Origin: an uncultured Dysosmobacter sp.
Lineage (GTDB): Bacteria; Bacillota; Clostridia; Oscillospirales; Oscillospiraceae
Direction of reading: 5' to 3'
Assembly (NCBI RefSeq): GCF_947631635.1
Contig: NZ_CANRMB010000009.1
Span: forward strand, 1 to 64,000
Length of the DNA stretch: 64,000 bases
This document shows, piece by piece, positions 56,573 through 64,000 of this stretch (within the stretch, counting starts at the first letter, position 1; the number at the start of each line of letters is the position of its first letter). Under the pieces are notes generated by a model. The model ran no database searches, was not told the DNA's origin, and was given only the letters and a program-made list of their open reading frames with translations. The translations under genes were made by a program, and so were the position numbers.

Positions 56573-56628
56573 TTGACAAAGCAGCAGGAAAAGCATTATA
56601 ATTGGGATAGCAAAACGCAAACGTTTGC
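56573..56628 (+). promoter_or_regulatory. Importer operon promoter with GCAAACGTTTGC operator
   Basis: TTGACA (56573-56578), 18 bp, TATAAT (56597-56602). A perfect 12-bp palindrome GCAAACGTTTGC at 56617-56628 overlaps the expected start, in the style of LacI/CcpA-family operators. Confidence 0.75.
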
Positions 56629-56757
56629 ACAAAAGAGGGGGTTTCTGATCAAAATCTCCCCGGTGCAGATCACTTGTGAGAAATGGATGTGAGGGAAAGA
56701 AAATCTGAAAAATGTCACAGGCAAGGTTCCCGGCAAATGACAGAAAGAGGTGTTACC

Positions 56758-58587
56758 GTGTCCAAGAAAAATCTTCCCAAGAAACCCCTGACGAAGAAAA
56801 GATTGAAAAACTTGATCCTGAACGTGGTGAAGAACCCGTTCAACATGATCGTGCTGGTCAGCCTGATCGTGCTGTTCTGCCTGATCCTGATCCCCCTGCT
56901 GACCATGATCAAGTCCACGTTCACCATGGCCCAGGGCGAGCTTCGGCGGAATCCCGGCGCTCATGTGGGTGATTTTACCCTGTACTATTGGAAGTACATG
57001 CTCTCCGGCGCCATGGCGAAGGCCGTGCTTTGGGAACCTCTGCTGCACTCCCTGTTCTGCGGCGCCATGACCACCCTGATCTCCGTGCCTCTGGGCTCCG
57101 TCCTGGCCTGGCTGATGATCCGCACGGATCTGCCCGGCAAGAAGGTCCTGGGCCTGCTGGTCACCATCCCCTACATGATCCCCTCCTGGACCAAGGCGCT
57201 GGCCTGGCTGGCGGTGTTCCGCAACAAGACCAGCGGCGCTGACGGCTTCCTCTGCGGCCTGGGCATTCCAATCCCCGACTGGCTGGCCTACGGCCCCATC
57301 GCCATCATCCTGTGCATGTCCATGCACTACTACGCATTCTCCTACATTCAGGTGTCCGGCGCGCTCCGCTCCATCAACTCCGAACTGGAGGAGATGGGTG
57401 AGATCCAGGGCGCCAACAAAGCTCAGATCCTGCGCCACATCACCCTGCCCCTGATCATGCCCTCCGTGCTGTCCGCACTGGTCATGACCATCTCCAAGTC
57501 CATCGGTACATACGGCGTTGCCGCCAACCTGGGCAACCGCATCGGCTACTACACCTTAGCCACCAAGATGCGCGTGTTCATCGACCAGGGCCCCCGCGGC
57601 GTGGGTTACGCCATGTCCATTGTCCTGGTGGGCCTGGCCGCTCTGATCCTGATGAGCAACCAGCGCATCATCGGCGTCCGCAAGTCCTATGCCACCGTGG
57701 GCGGCAAGGGCGGCCGCAGCACCCTGATGCCTCTGGGCGCCGCCAAGAAGCCCATGATGATCTTCCTGGGCGTGTTCCTGTTCCTGGCCATGGTGATGCC
57801 CTTCTTCGTGCTGATCATGGAGACCTTCCAGATCACCACCGGCGCCGGCTACGGCCTCGACAACCTGACGCTGTACAACTGGATCGGCAAGTCCGGCGAT
57901 ATCGCCAAGTACACCAACTATCCCGGTATCTTCCGCAATCCCGAGTTCAAGAGCGCCTTCCTGAACACCATCCGCCTGACCCTGATCGCCTCCATCCTGA
58001 CTGCCTTCTGCGGCCAGTTCCTGGGCTACATCAGCTCCCGCGGCCGCGGCAAGTGGTACGGCAACCTCACGGAGCAGCTGGTGTTCGTGCCCTATCTGAT
58101 GAGCGGCGTGGCGTTCTCCACCATGTACTTCTCCATGTTCTCCCGTCCCCATCTGGGCGGCCTGATCCCCTCCTTGTACGGCACTTTCACTCTGATCGTT
58201 CTGACCTCTGTGGTCAAGCACTTCCCCTTCGCCAGCCGGTCCGGTACCGCCAACATGCTGTCCATCAGCGTGGAGCTGGAAGAGGCCGCCGACATTGCCG
58301 GCGCCAGCTTCTGGAAGCGGATGACCTCCATCATCATCCCCCTGGCGAAGAACGGCTTCATCTCCGGCTTCATGCTGGTGTTCATCTCCATCGCCAAGGA
58401 GCTGGACCTGATCATCATCATGATGACCCCCACCACCCGGACCATGTCCTATCTGGCTTTCACCTATTCCCAGGAGGGCTACAACCAGATGTCCGACGCC
58501 ATCTCCGTGTGCGTGCTGCTGTTCATCCTGGTGTGCTACATCGCCGCCAACAAGATCGGCGGTGCCGACATCAGCAAGAGCTGGTAA
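56758..58587 (+). CDS. ABC importer fused permease (two permease domains)
   Basis: 609 residues with about 12 hydrophobic segments. Two EAA loops, ELEEMGEIQGANKAQILRHI and VELEEAADIAGASFWKRMTS, show that two BPD_transp domains are fused, as in iron(III) or spermidine-type (FbpB-like) permeases. GTG start with AGAGGTG 5 bp upstream. Operon with ATPase and binding protein. Confidence 0.85.
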   Translation: MSKKNLPKKPLTKKRLKNLILNVVKNPFNMIVLVSLIVLFCLILIPLLTMIKSTFTMAQGELRRNPGAHVGDFTLYYWKYMLSGAMAKAVLWEPLLHSLFCGAMTTLISVPLGSVLAWLMIRTDLPGKKVLGLLVTIPYMIPSWTKALAWLAVFRNKTSGADGFLCGLGIPIPDWLAYGPIAIILCMSMHYYAFSYIQVSGALRSINSELEEMGEIQGANKAQILRHITLPLIMPSVLSALVMTISKSIGTYGVAANLGNRIGYYTLATKMRVFIDQGPRGVGYAMSIVLVGLAALILMSNQRIIGVRKSYATVGGKGGRSTLMPLGAAKKPMMIFLGVFLFLAMVMPFFVLIMETFQITTGAGYGLDNLTLYNWIGKSGDIAKYTNYPGIFRNPEFKSAFLNTIRLTLIASILTAFCGQFLGYISSRGRGKWYGNLTEQLVFVPYLMSGVAFSTMYFSMFSRPHLGGLIPSLYGTFTLIVLTSVVKHFPFASRSGTANMLSISVELEEAADIAGASFWKRMTSIIIPLAKNGFISGFMLVFISIAKELDLIIIMMTPTTRTMSYLAFTYSQEGYNQMSDAISVCVLLFILVCYIAANKIGGADISKSW

Positions 58588-58628
58588 TCAGCGGGAACTG
58601 TGTTTATTGACAGAAAGGAAAGAATGAT

Positions 58629-59750
58629 ATGAGTCGTATCGAATTAAAGCATATTGATAAATTCTATGGCAGCAACCACGTCCTGCGGGATATCAACCTG
58701 ACCATCGAGGACGGCGACTTCATGACGCTGCTGGGCCCCTCCGGCTGCGGCAAGACCACCACCCTGCGTGTGGTCTCCGGTCTGGAAAAGCCCCAGAACG
58801 GCATTATGACCATCGACGGCGTGGAGATGATCAACGCCAATGACGCCTACTATGCCGAGCCCAGCAAGCGCGGACTGAACCTGGTGTTCCAGTCCTACGC
58901 CCTGTGGCCCCACATGACGGTCTACAACAACGTCGCCTTCGGCCTGAAGATCCAGAAGATGAGTAGCGATGAGATCGAACGCCGCGTCATGGACTCCCTG
59001 AAAATGATGCGGATCGAGATGTACAAGGACCGCTATCCCACCGAGCTGTCCGGCGGCCAGCAGCAGCGCGTTGCCATCGCCCGTGCCGTGGCCTCCAGCC
59101 CCAAGCTGCTGCTCCTCGACGAGCCCCTCTCCAACCTGGACGCCAAGCTGCGGATCGACATGCGCGCCGAGCTGCAGCGCCTGCACAAGGAGCTGGGCAC
59201 CACCATCATCTACGTCACCCATGACCAGACCGAGGCGCTGACCATGTCCACCAAGATCGCCCTGTTCAAGGCCGGCGAGCTGAACCAGGTGGCCACCCCC
59301 ATGGAGCTGTACAACAACCCCATCGACCTGGAGGCCGCCGACTTCATCGGCAACCCCCGCATCAACCTGATCCCCGGCCGGGCCGAGATGAAGAACGGCC
59401 AGCTGGTGGTCAAGAGCGAGCTGGGCGGCCACACCTTCGGCCCCGAGGTCCTGACCGACGAGGAGAAGCCCGCCAGCGGCGAGTTCGACTGCGTGCTGGC
59501 CTGCCGCCCCGAGCAGATCGTCATCGCCCGGGAGAGCGTGGAGGGCGCCCTGCCTGTCACCGTGTACGCCAGCCAGCCCGCCGGTTCCGAGACCATCGTC
59601 ACCCTGAAGGCCGGTGAGGAGGAGTTCCTGGTGAAGGAGCTGGGCCAGGTCCACTACGAGCTGGACCAGAAGGTCTGGGCCATCATCGACCAGGACAAGA
59701 TCAACGTGTACAACAAGGAGACCACCAGACTCATTAAGCGCGCGGTCTGA
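58629..59750 (+). CDS. ABC importer ATPase with TOBE domain
   Basis: 373 residues. Walker A GPSGCGKTTTLR, signature ELSGGQQQRVAIARAV, Walker B LLLLDEPLSNLDAKLR, switch His in YVTHDQTEALTM, and a C-terminal TOBE-type regulatory region (about 240-373) with CRPEQIVIAR. This is the MsmK/UgpC/FbpC class. GAAAGGAAAG precedes the ATG. Energises the fused permease. Confidence 0.92.
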   Translation: MSRIELKHIDKFYGSNHVLRDINLTIEDGDFMTLLGPSGCGKTTTLRVVSGLEKPQNGIMTIDGVEMINANDAYYAEPSKRGLNLVFQSYALWPHMTVYNNVAFGLKIQKMSSDEIERRVMDSLKMMRIEMYKDRYPTELSGGQQQRVAIARAVASSPKLLLLDEPLSNLDAKLRIDMRAELQRLHKELGTTIIYVTHDQTEALTMSTKIALFKAGELNQVATPMELYNNPIDLEAADFIGNPRINLIPGRAEMKNGQLVVKSELGGHTFGPEVLTDEEKPASGEFDCVLACRPEQIVIARESVEGALPVTVYASQPAGSETIVTLKAGEEEFLVKELGQVHYELDQKVWAIIDQDKINVYNKETTRLIKRAV

Positions 59751-59816
59751 TTCCGCGAGTTTATAGAATCCCAGCGGAGAATCCCTACATGTTCAAAAAC
59801 GAAAGGAGAAGACCCG

Positions 59817-61139
59817 ATGAAAAAGAAACTCTTTGCACTTCTGATGGCCGGCGTTATGGTATTCGGCCTGGCTGCCTGCGGCGGCGACAAGGAACCCGCC
59901 GCCACCCCTGACGCTCCCGGCACGGAAGAACCCGCCGCTACCGACGCGGAATGCCCCCTGAACCTGGGCTATGACGTGGAGACCAACACCGAGGCCCACG
60001 GACCCTACTACGACGAGTGGAGCGACATGACCGACGAGGAGCTCTATGAGATGGCGAAGGAAGAGGCCGCCGGCGGCGCCGACACCATCAATGTCTACGC
60101 CACCTCCTCCAAGATGCTGAAGGTCGTGGACACCTGGAACGAGCTCTATCCCGAGTTGAAGCTGGAAGTCTCCGACCTGGACTCCGACGAGGTCCTGAGC
60201 AAGGCCCAGATCGAGAATGAGACCGGCAACATCACCGCCGACGTGCTGCAGACCAAGGACGTGAACGGCAACGTGTTCTTTGAGTACTATTCTCAGGGCA
60301 TCATTGAACCCTTCTATCCCCGCGACATCTGCTCCCACATCGACGAGGAGAACCTGCGGTTCAGCTATCCTCTGTATGCCTCCCAGGCTTTCTGGTATTA
60401 CAACACCGAGGCGTTCCCCGATGGCCAGCCCATCACCAGCTGGTGGCAGATCATCGAGAAGAACGAGGACGGCAGCCAGAAGTACCGCCTGTACACCAAG
60501 GAGATCGGCCAGGAGACCGCATACCTGTCCCTGTTCGCCAGCTTCATCAACTACGCTGACGAGATGGCCCAGTCCTATAAGGACGTTTACGGCGAGGATC
60601 TGGAGTACACCTATGACGCCTCCCAGTTCCCCTTCGAGGTCCCCGAGAACAACGCCGGCGTTGAGTACCTGTGGCGCTTCAGCCAGTCCAAGATGACCTT
60701 CATCGGCGACGGCGACGAGCTGGTGCTGGCCGTTCACAATTCCACCGCTGACGACCCCGCCTTGGCCCTGGCCTCCGCCGGTAAGATCGGCAACCGTGAT
60801 GAGTCCGGCTACAACATCGCCTGGTGCACCAACCTGACTCCCTACAACGCGCTGCTGAACGTGGAATCCATGTTCGCGGTTGCCGGCTGCGACAATCCCG
60901 CCGGTGCCCGTCTGTTCATCCGCTTTGTCACCGGCGGCGCCGATGGCAAGAGCGGCGGTCTGAAGCCCTTCTCCAAGGAAGGCAACTGGATGCTGCGTGA
61001 CGACGTTGAGGACGACTGGAACCCCGAGAAGCTGGCCGACCTGGGCGCCCGCGCCAACAATCTGGACGCCATCTACTGGAACTATCCCAATGTCCAGGAT
61101 ATGTGGACCCTGTGGCTGAACCAGAACCCCAACATGTAA
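59817..61139 (+). CDS. ABC importer substrate-binding lipoprotein
   Basis: 440 residues. Lipobox LAACGGDK, then a mature domain of the extracellular solute-binding type (TINVYATSSKMLKVVDTWNE, LFASFINYADEMAQSY, AVAGCDNPAGARLFI). A long acidic segment precedes the fold. Ligand unknown: iron, a polyamine, a phosphonate or a sugar are all compatible with the permease type, and the LacI-like operator upstream leans toward a sugar. Confidence 0.85.
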   Translation: MKKKLFALLMAGVMVFGLAACGGDKEPAATPDAPGTEEPAATDAECPLNLGYDVETNTEAHGPYYDEWSDMTDEELYEMAKEEAAGGADTINVYATSSKMLKVVDTWNELYPELKLEVSDLDSDEVLSKAQIENETGNITADVLQTKDVNGNVFFEYYSQGIIEPFYPRDICSHIDEENLRFSYPLYASQAFWYYNTEAFPDGQPITSWWQIIEKNEDGSQKYRLYTKEIGQETAYLSLFASFINYADEMAQSYKDVYGEDLEYTYDASQFPFEVPENNAGVEYLWRFSQSKMTFIGDGDELVLAVHNSTADDPALALASAGKIGNRDESGYNIAWCTNLTPYNALLNVESMFAVAGCDNPAGARLFIRFVTGGADGKSGGLKPFSKEGNWMLRDDVEDDWNPEKLADLGARANNLDAIYWNYPNVQDMWTLWLNQNPNM

Positions 61140-61167
61140 TACTGTGCCGCTGAGTGCGGCCCCGCCG

Positions 61168-61198
61168 GGCGGGCGGCCAATCGGCCGCCCGCCTTTTT
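61168..61198 (+). terminator. Terminator after the binding-protein gene
   Basis: A perfect 11-bp stem (61168-61178 with 61183-61193), 4-nt loop, T5. Two genes continue downstream, so it may be partial. Confidence 0.8.
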
Positions 61199-61213
61199 AA
61201 AAGGAGGAACTCC

Positions 61214-61759
61214 ATGCTAGGCAAAGGCAATCCCATTCAAGAACAAGCGTATAACGAAAAGGTCACCAAGGCGGCAGACAGCTTCTGGGGCGCCTTCCAG
61301 ATGACCGAAAACGGAAAGGTGAAGAGCACGCTGCTGCTGTACTCTTTCTGCCTTTGCTGGGTGTTCATCGCCGTTTACGGCGTACTGTTTTTCTTCCTGC
61401 TCGACCCGCTGGATGCTTTGACCACCGGACTGCCGGTTTTTGCCGTGAATCTGGTGGAGTCTCTCGTACCCACTGTGATCGGCGCGGCGGTTTGCAGTCT
61501 GACCTGGTTTTTGTCCAAGACAGAGAAGCGGCTGCTGCCGGCAGCGTATCTCTGGGTATTTTTGCTGATGCTGGCCTGCCTCATTACCCTGCTGATCGAT
61601 ACAGACAGCGAGCAGGCTCATATGATCCTGCAAGTTTTCGGAATGTTCGTGCTGCCGCCTCTTGTCATTGGCGGCGGGTCATCGATATTCCTGTTTTACC
61701 GATATTGGAAAAATAAGCCCCCTGTTGCGCCTGCGGCAGAGCTTAAGAAAAGGCAGTGA
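61214..61759 (+). CDS. Membrane protein of unknown function, 181 aa
   Basis: Four hydrophobic segments: LLLYSFCLCWVFIAVYGVLF, FAVNLVESLVPTVIGAAVCS, LWVFLLMLACLITLL and MFVLPPLVIGGGSSIFLF. The start at 61214 has AAGGAGG 7 bp upstream. Between the ABC importer and the HAD phosphatase; the role is probably linked to them. Confidence 0.65.
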   Translation: MLGKGNPIQEQAYNEKVTKAADSFWGAFQMTENGKVKSTLLLYSFCLCWVFIAVYGVLFFFLLDPLDALTTGLPVFAVNLVESLVPTVIGAAVCSLTWFLSKTEKRLLPAAYLWVFLLMLACLITLLIDTDSEQAHMILQVFGMFVLPPLVIGGGSSIFLFYRYWKNKPPVAPAAELKKRQ

Positions 61760-61764
61760 GACTT

Positions 61765-62529
61765 ATGATCGATACCGTATTGTTTGATATGGGCGGCACG
61801 CTGGAGGATATTTATACCGATGATGCCAGCCGGGAGGAATCCGCCCGTGAAGTCCTCCGCATCCTCGCTGAAAAGGGGATCGAGGTGTCCATGGATGTTC
61901 CCACCGCCGTCAAGAAGCTGGCGGAGGGCTGGGACCGTTATGCCGCCTACCGCGGCCCTACCAACCGCGAATTGAAGCCGGAGGAGATCTGGGGCAACTA
62001 TGTCCTGACGGAATTCGGCCTGGATTTTGAGACCGTCAAGCCCTTCGCGGAAGAGCTTGCCCACATGTGGGAGGTCACCTATTACCACCGCAGCCTTCGC
62101 CCCGGCGTCGCGGAGATGCTGGAGGGCCTGAAGGGCATGGGAATGAAGCTGGGCGTGATCAGCAATACCGCCAGCTTGTACCAAGTGTTTTGGATCTTAA
62201 AGGAGTACGGCATCCGGGATTACTTCCAGGATGTGACACTGTCCTCCGTCACCGGCTACCGGAAGCCGGACCCCAATATCTTCCTGGTCTCCCTGCGCCA
62301 GGTGCAGTCTGATCCGGCCACGTGCGCTTACGTGGGCGATACCTTCTCCCGGGATGTCATTGGCCCGCAGAACGTGGGCTTTGCCGTGACGTTCCATATC
62401 CATTCCCACCTGACGAAGTCCCGGGATAAGGATGTGCCGAAAGATGTGAAGGCTACCTATTCCATCAGCGATATCTCCGAGGTCTACACCATCCTGCGGG
62501 ATCAGGCGGTACAGGACCAGGCAGTATAA
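61765..62529 (+). CDS. HAD superfamily hydrolase
   Basis: 254 residues. Motif I VLFDMGGTLED (nucleophile Asp; the usual second Asp is Gly, a known HAD variant), motif II VISNTASL (Ser/Asn), Lys in TGYRKPDPNIF and motif IV YVGDTFSRDVIG (DxxxD-like). Likely a phosphatase for a small phosphorylated substrate, plausibly connected with the importer. A GTG at 61756 is an alternative start; it overlaps the previous stop. Confidence 0.82.
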   Translation: MIDTVLFDMGGTLEDIYTDDASREESAREVLRILAEKGIEVSMDVPTAVKKLAEGWDRYAAYRGPTNRELKPEEIWGNYVLTEFGLDFETVKPFAEELAHMWEVTYYHRSLRPGVAEMLEGLKGMGMKLGVISNTASLYQVFWILKEYGIRDYFQDVTLSSVTGYRKPDPNIFLVSLRQVQSDPATCAYVGDTFSRDVIGPQNVGFAVTFHIHSHLTKSRDKDVPKDVKATYSISDISEVYTILRDQAVQDQAV

Positions 62530-62691
62530 CAAGTATAACATATGTAAAAAAGGCCGCCGCTGTCCGATGGCGCTCCGGCCTGGACATACATGCAGCGCCG
62601 CACCGCATGACCGCGGAGCGGCCGTATCCAATACCATGACAGTGCAGCAGGGGACCGTTTCCGCCTTCGGCGGGAGCGGTCCTCTGTTATT
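62530..62691. other. Intergenic before the second fold-back repeat
   Basis: Contains a hairpin-rich stretch around 62649-62686 that may be the HAD gene terminator. No gene seen. Confidence 0.4.
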
Positions 62692-62852
62692 TATAGCAGA
62701 CATCGAAAATGCTGACAGCAGTTCGGCGGGTACAGGCGGCGCATAACCGCGTATTCCTCCTTGACGGGCGACAGCCCGCCTGCGTCGTCATCCTTGTTCT
62801 GCACCACCTGTACCCAACTCCTTTGCTGCCATTATTTCTGATGTTTGCTATA
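62692..62852. repeat. Fold-back (MITE-like) repeat, copy 2
   Basis: 161 bp, imperfect terminal inverted repeat (TATAGC... to ...GCTATA). The block around GCCCGCCTGCGTCGTCATCC is shared almost unchanged with copy 1. Confidence 0.65.
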
Positions 62853-62859
62853 GAAAAAG

Positions 62860-62890
62860 AATATCCCCAGGCCGCAGGCCCGGGGATATT
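62860..62890 (-). terminator. Terminator of the feo operon
   Basis: AATATCCCC with GGGGATATT; on the minus strand followed by CTTTTTC. Confidence 0.75.
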
Positions 62891-63031
62891 TTAGCGCTTT
62901 TGACAGTTGGAGCGGCAGTTGAAACAGCAGCCGTCGCAGGCCGACCCGCAGCCGCCCTTTCGGCGGAGGCAGGAGCGGAGCGCCAGGAACAGCCATCCGC
63001 CCAGCAGAGCCAGGATCAAGAATTCCAGCAT
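62891..63031 (-). CDS. FeoB-associated Cys-rich membrane protein
   Basis: 46 residues: one membrane helix (FLILALLGGWLFLALRS) and a Cys-rich tail CGSACDGCCFNCRSNC. This is the small FeoB-associated Cys-rich protein family (sometimes called FeoC-like or P12-like), common after feoB in Clostridia. It may bind iron or stabilise the FeoB complex. Stop at 62891-62893, start at 63031, 12 bp after feoB. Confidence 0.85.
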   Translation of the reverse strand: MLEFLILALLGGWLFLALRSCLRRKGGCGSACDGCCFNCRSNCQKR

Positions 63032-63043
63032 GAAAAGACCTCC

Positions 63044-64000
63044 TTATGCCAATAACAGAAGGATGTGATAGACCAGGAAGGAGACCACCCAGGCCACGCA
63101 GCACTGGCTGACAGCCACGCCCGCCGCCTTCCAGCCGGAGCCCAGCTCCCGCTTCACGGCGGAGATTGCCGCCACGCAGGGAGTATACAGCAGGGTGAAC
63201 ACCAGGAAGCTGGCGGCAGTCACGGTGGAGAACAGGGCGCTGAGGGCCTCCACAGTGACGTCGGTACCGGCGCCGGTGAGGATGCCCAGGGTGGAGATCA
63301 CGGATTCCTTGGCGATGAAGCCGGTGATCAGCGCAGTGGAGACCCGCCAGTCCCCAAAGCCCAGGGGCGCAAACAGGGGCGCGATCCAGGTGCCCACGGT
63401 GGCCAGCAGGCTGTCGGCGCTGTCCGTCACCAGATTCAGCCGGGTGTCGAAGGTCTGAAGGAACCAGACCAGAATGGTGGCCACGAAGATAATGGTGAAG
63501 GCGCGGGTCAAAAAGTCCTTGGCCTTGTCCCAGCACAGCTGCCCCACGCTCTTGGCGGAGGGGAAGCGGTAGTTGGGCAGCTCCATGACAAAGGGGACCG
63601 GATTGCCCCGAAACGCCGTGACGCCCAGGACCTTGGCGGCCAAAATGCCCACCAGGATACCGGCCAGATACAGCGCGATCATCACCAATGCGCCGTTGCG
63701 GGGGAAGAACGCGGCGGTGAACACTGCGTAGATGGGGATCTTGGCGGAGCAGCTCATGAAGGGCGTCAGCAGAATGGTCATCCGCCGGTCCCGCTCGGAG
63801 GCCAGCGTCCGGGTGGACATGATGGCGGGCACCGAGCAGCCAAAGCCGATCAGCATCGGCACGATGCTCCGGCCGGACAGGCCGATCTTCCGCAGCAGCT
63901 GGTCCATGACAAAGGCCACACGGGCCATGTATCCGGTGTCCTCCAGAATGGATAAAAAGAAGAAAAGGACCACGATGATGGGCAAAAAGCTCAATACACT
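63044..64000 (-). CDS. feoB: Ferrous iron transporter FeoB (partial, C-terminal part)
   Basis: Runs off the window end. The visible about 319 residues are the membrane domain: FLPIIVVLFFFLSILEDTGY, VAFVMDQLLRKIGLSGRSI, GFGCSVPAIMSTRTL and the second half LITGFIAKESVISTLGIL, all FeoB hallmarks. The GTP-binding N-terminal domain lies beyond 64000. It imports Fe2+ under anaerobic conditions. No feoA is visible in the window. Confidence 0.95.
   Translation of the reverse strand, partial: SVLSFLPIIVVLFFFLSILEDTGYMARVAFVMDQLLRKIGLSGRSIVPMLIGFGCSVPAIMSTRTLASERDRRMTILLTPFMSCSAKIPIYAVFTAAFFPRNGALVMIALYLAGILVGILAAKVLGVTAFRGNPVPFVMELPNYRFPSAKSVGQLCWDKAKDFLTRAFTIIFVATILVWFLQTFDTRLNLVTDSADSLLATVGTWIAPLFAPLGFGDWRVSTALITGFIAKESVISTLGILTGAGTDVTVEALSALFSTVTAASFLVFTLLYTPCVAAISAVKRELGSGWKAAGVAVSQCCVAWVVSFLVYHILLLLA

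Overview
The window looks like a chromosome segment from a GC-rich, anaerobic, gut-type Clostridia, most likely an Oscillospiraceae relative of Flavonifractor, Lawsonibacter or Intestinimonas. This is inferred from the high-GC Firmicutes-style genes with strong AGGAGG ribosome sites, a large pyruvate:ferredoxin oxidoreductase, a lysine-riboswitch-controlled LysW-type transporter, a bile-acid 7alpha-hydroxysteroid dehydrogenase and Feo iron uptake. No rRNA or CRISPR array was seen.

Layout. 1-2.9 kb: end of a broken P-type ATPase gene, a small AT-rich mobile cassette (446-1167), a Nudix hydrolase and small conserved proteins. 2.9-6.7 kb: two transporters, each behind an RNA switch: uraA behind a leader-peptide/U-tract attenuator and a LysW-like permease behind a lysine riboswitch. 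6.7-12 kb: birA, a split chromate-type transporter, a prolyl-tRNA editing protein, uridine kinase and an anchored SH3b protein. 12.1-17 kb: a composite insertion bounded by a perfect 26-bp direct repeat. It has broken transposase copies at both ends, an intact GGDEF-PAS-GGDEF-EAL gene and a catalase fragment. 17-34 kb: core genes (ABC exporter, ylmH, an XpaC-like protein, pepD, PFOR, znuA, 7alpha-HSDH, ahpC and an AhpF-like reductase, an MFS transporter). 34.4-35.9 kb: tRNA genes Ser, Gly, Arg, His, Gln and Lys.

35.8-44.4 kb: an 8.5-kb element integrated in tRNA-Lys between two perfect 49-bp att copies. It carries an integrase, divergent repressor and Cro genes, an excisionase-like protein, a primase-helicase, an iteron-like candidate origin, small phage proteins, a scaffold and a major capsid protein. 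It has no terminase, portal or tail genes, so a phage satellite is a better guess than a complete prophage. Between int and the repressor lies a separate, highly folded RNA unit encoding a 27-residue peptide.

44.4-64 kb: tRNA-tail repeats, a LysM-CAP secreted protein, a 24-residue Cys-rich microgene, a second mobile cassette (45789-46511), greA, a branched-chain amino-acid ABC operon, a heterodimeric ABC exporter, a second ABC importer operon with an HAD phosphatase, and feoB (cut by the window end).

Main discoveries to check. First, the two cassettes have matching terminal inverted repeats, promoter and hairpin end but unrelated passenger genes (a membrane-anchored protein and a GNAT). They are nearly the same length, and cassette A still has an intact target duplication. 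They look like a non-autonomous, promoter-carrying gene-cassette family. Second, the tRNA-Lys element combines autonomous replication genes with only capsid and scaffold. Third, the 27-aa ORF has its Shine-Dalgarno sealed in a GAAA-capped hairpin inside a 15-bp closing stem, as in type I toxin mRNAs.
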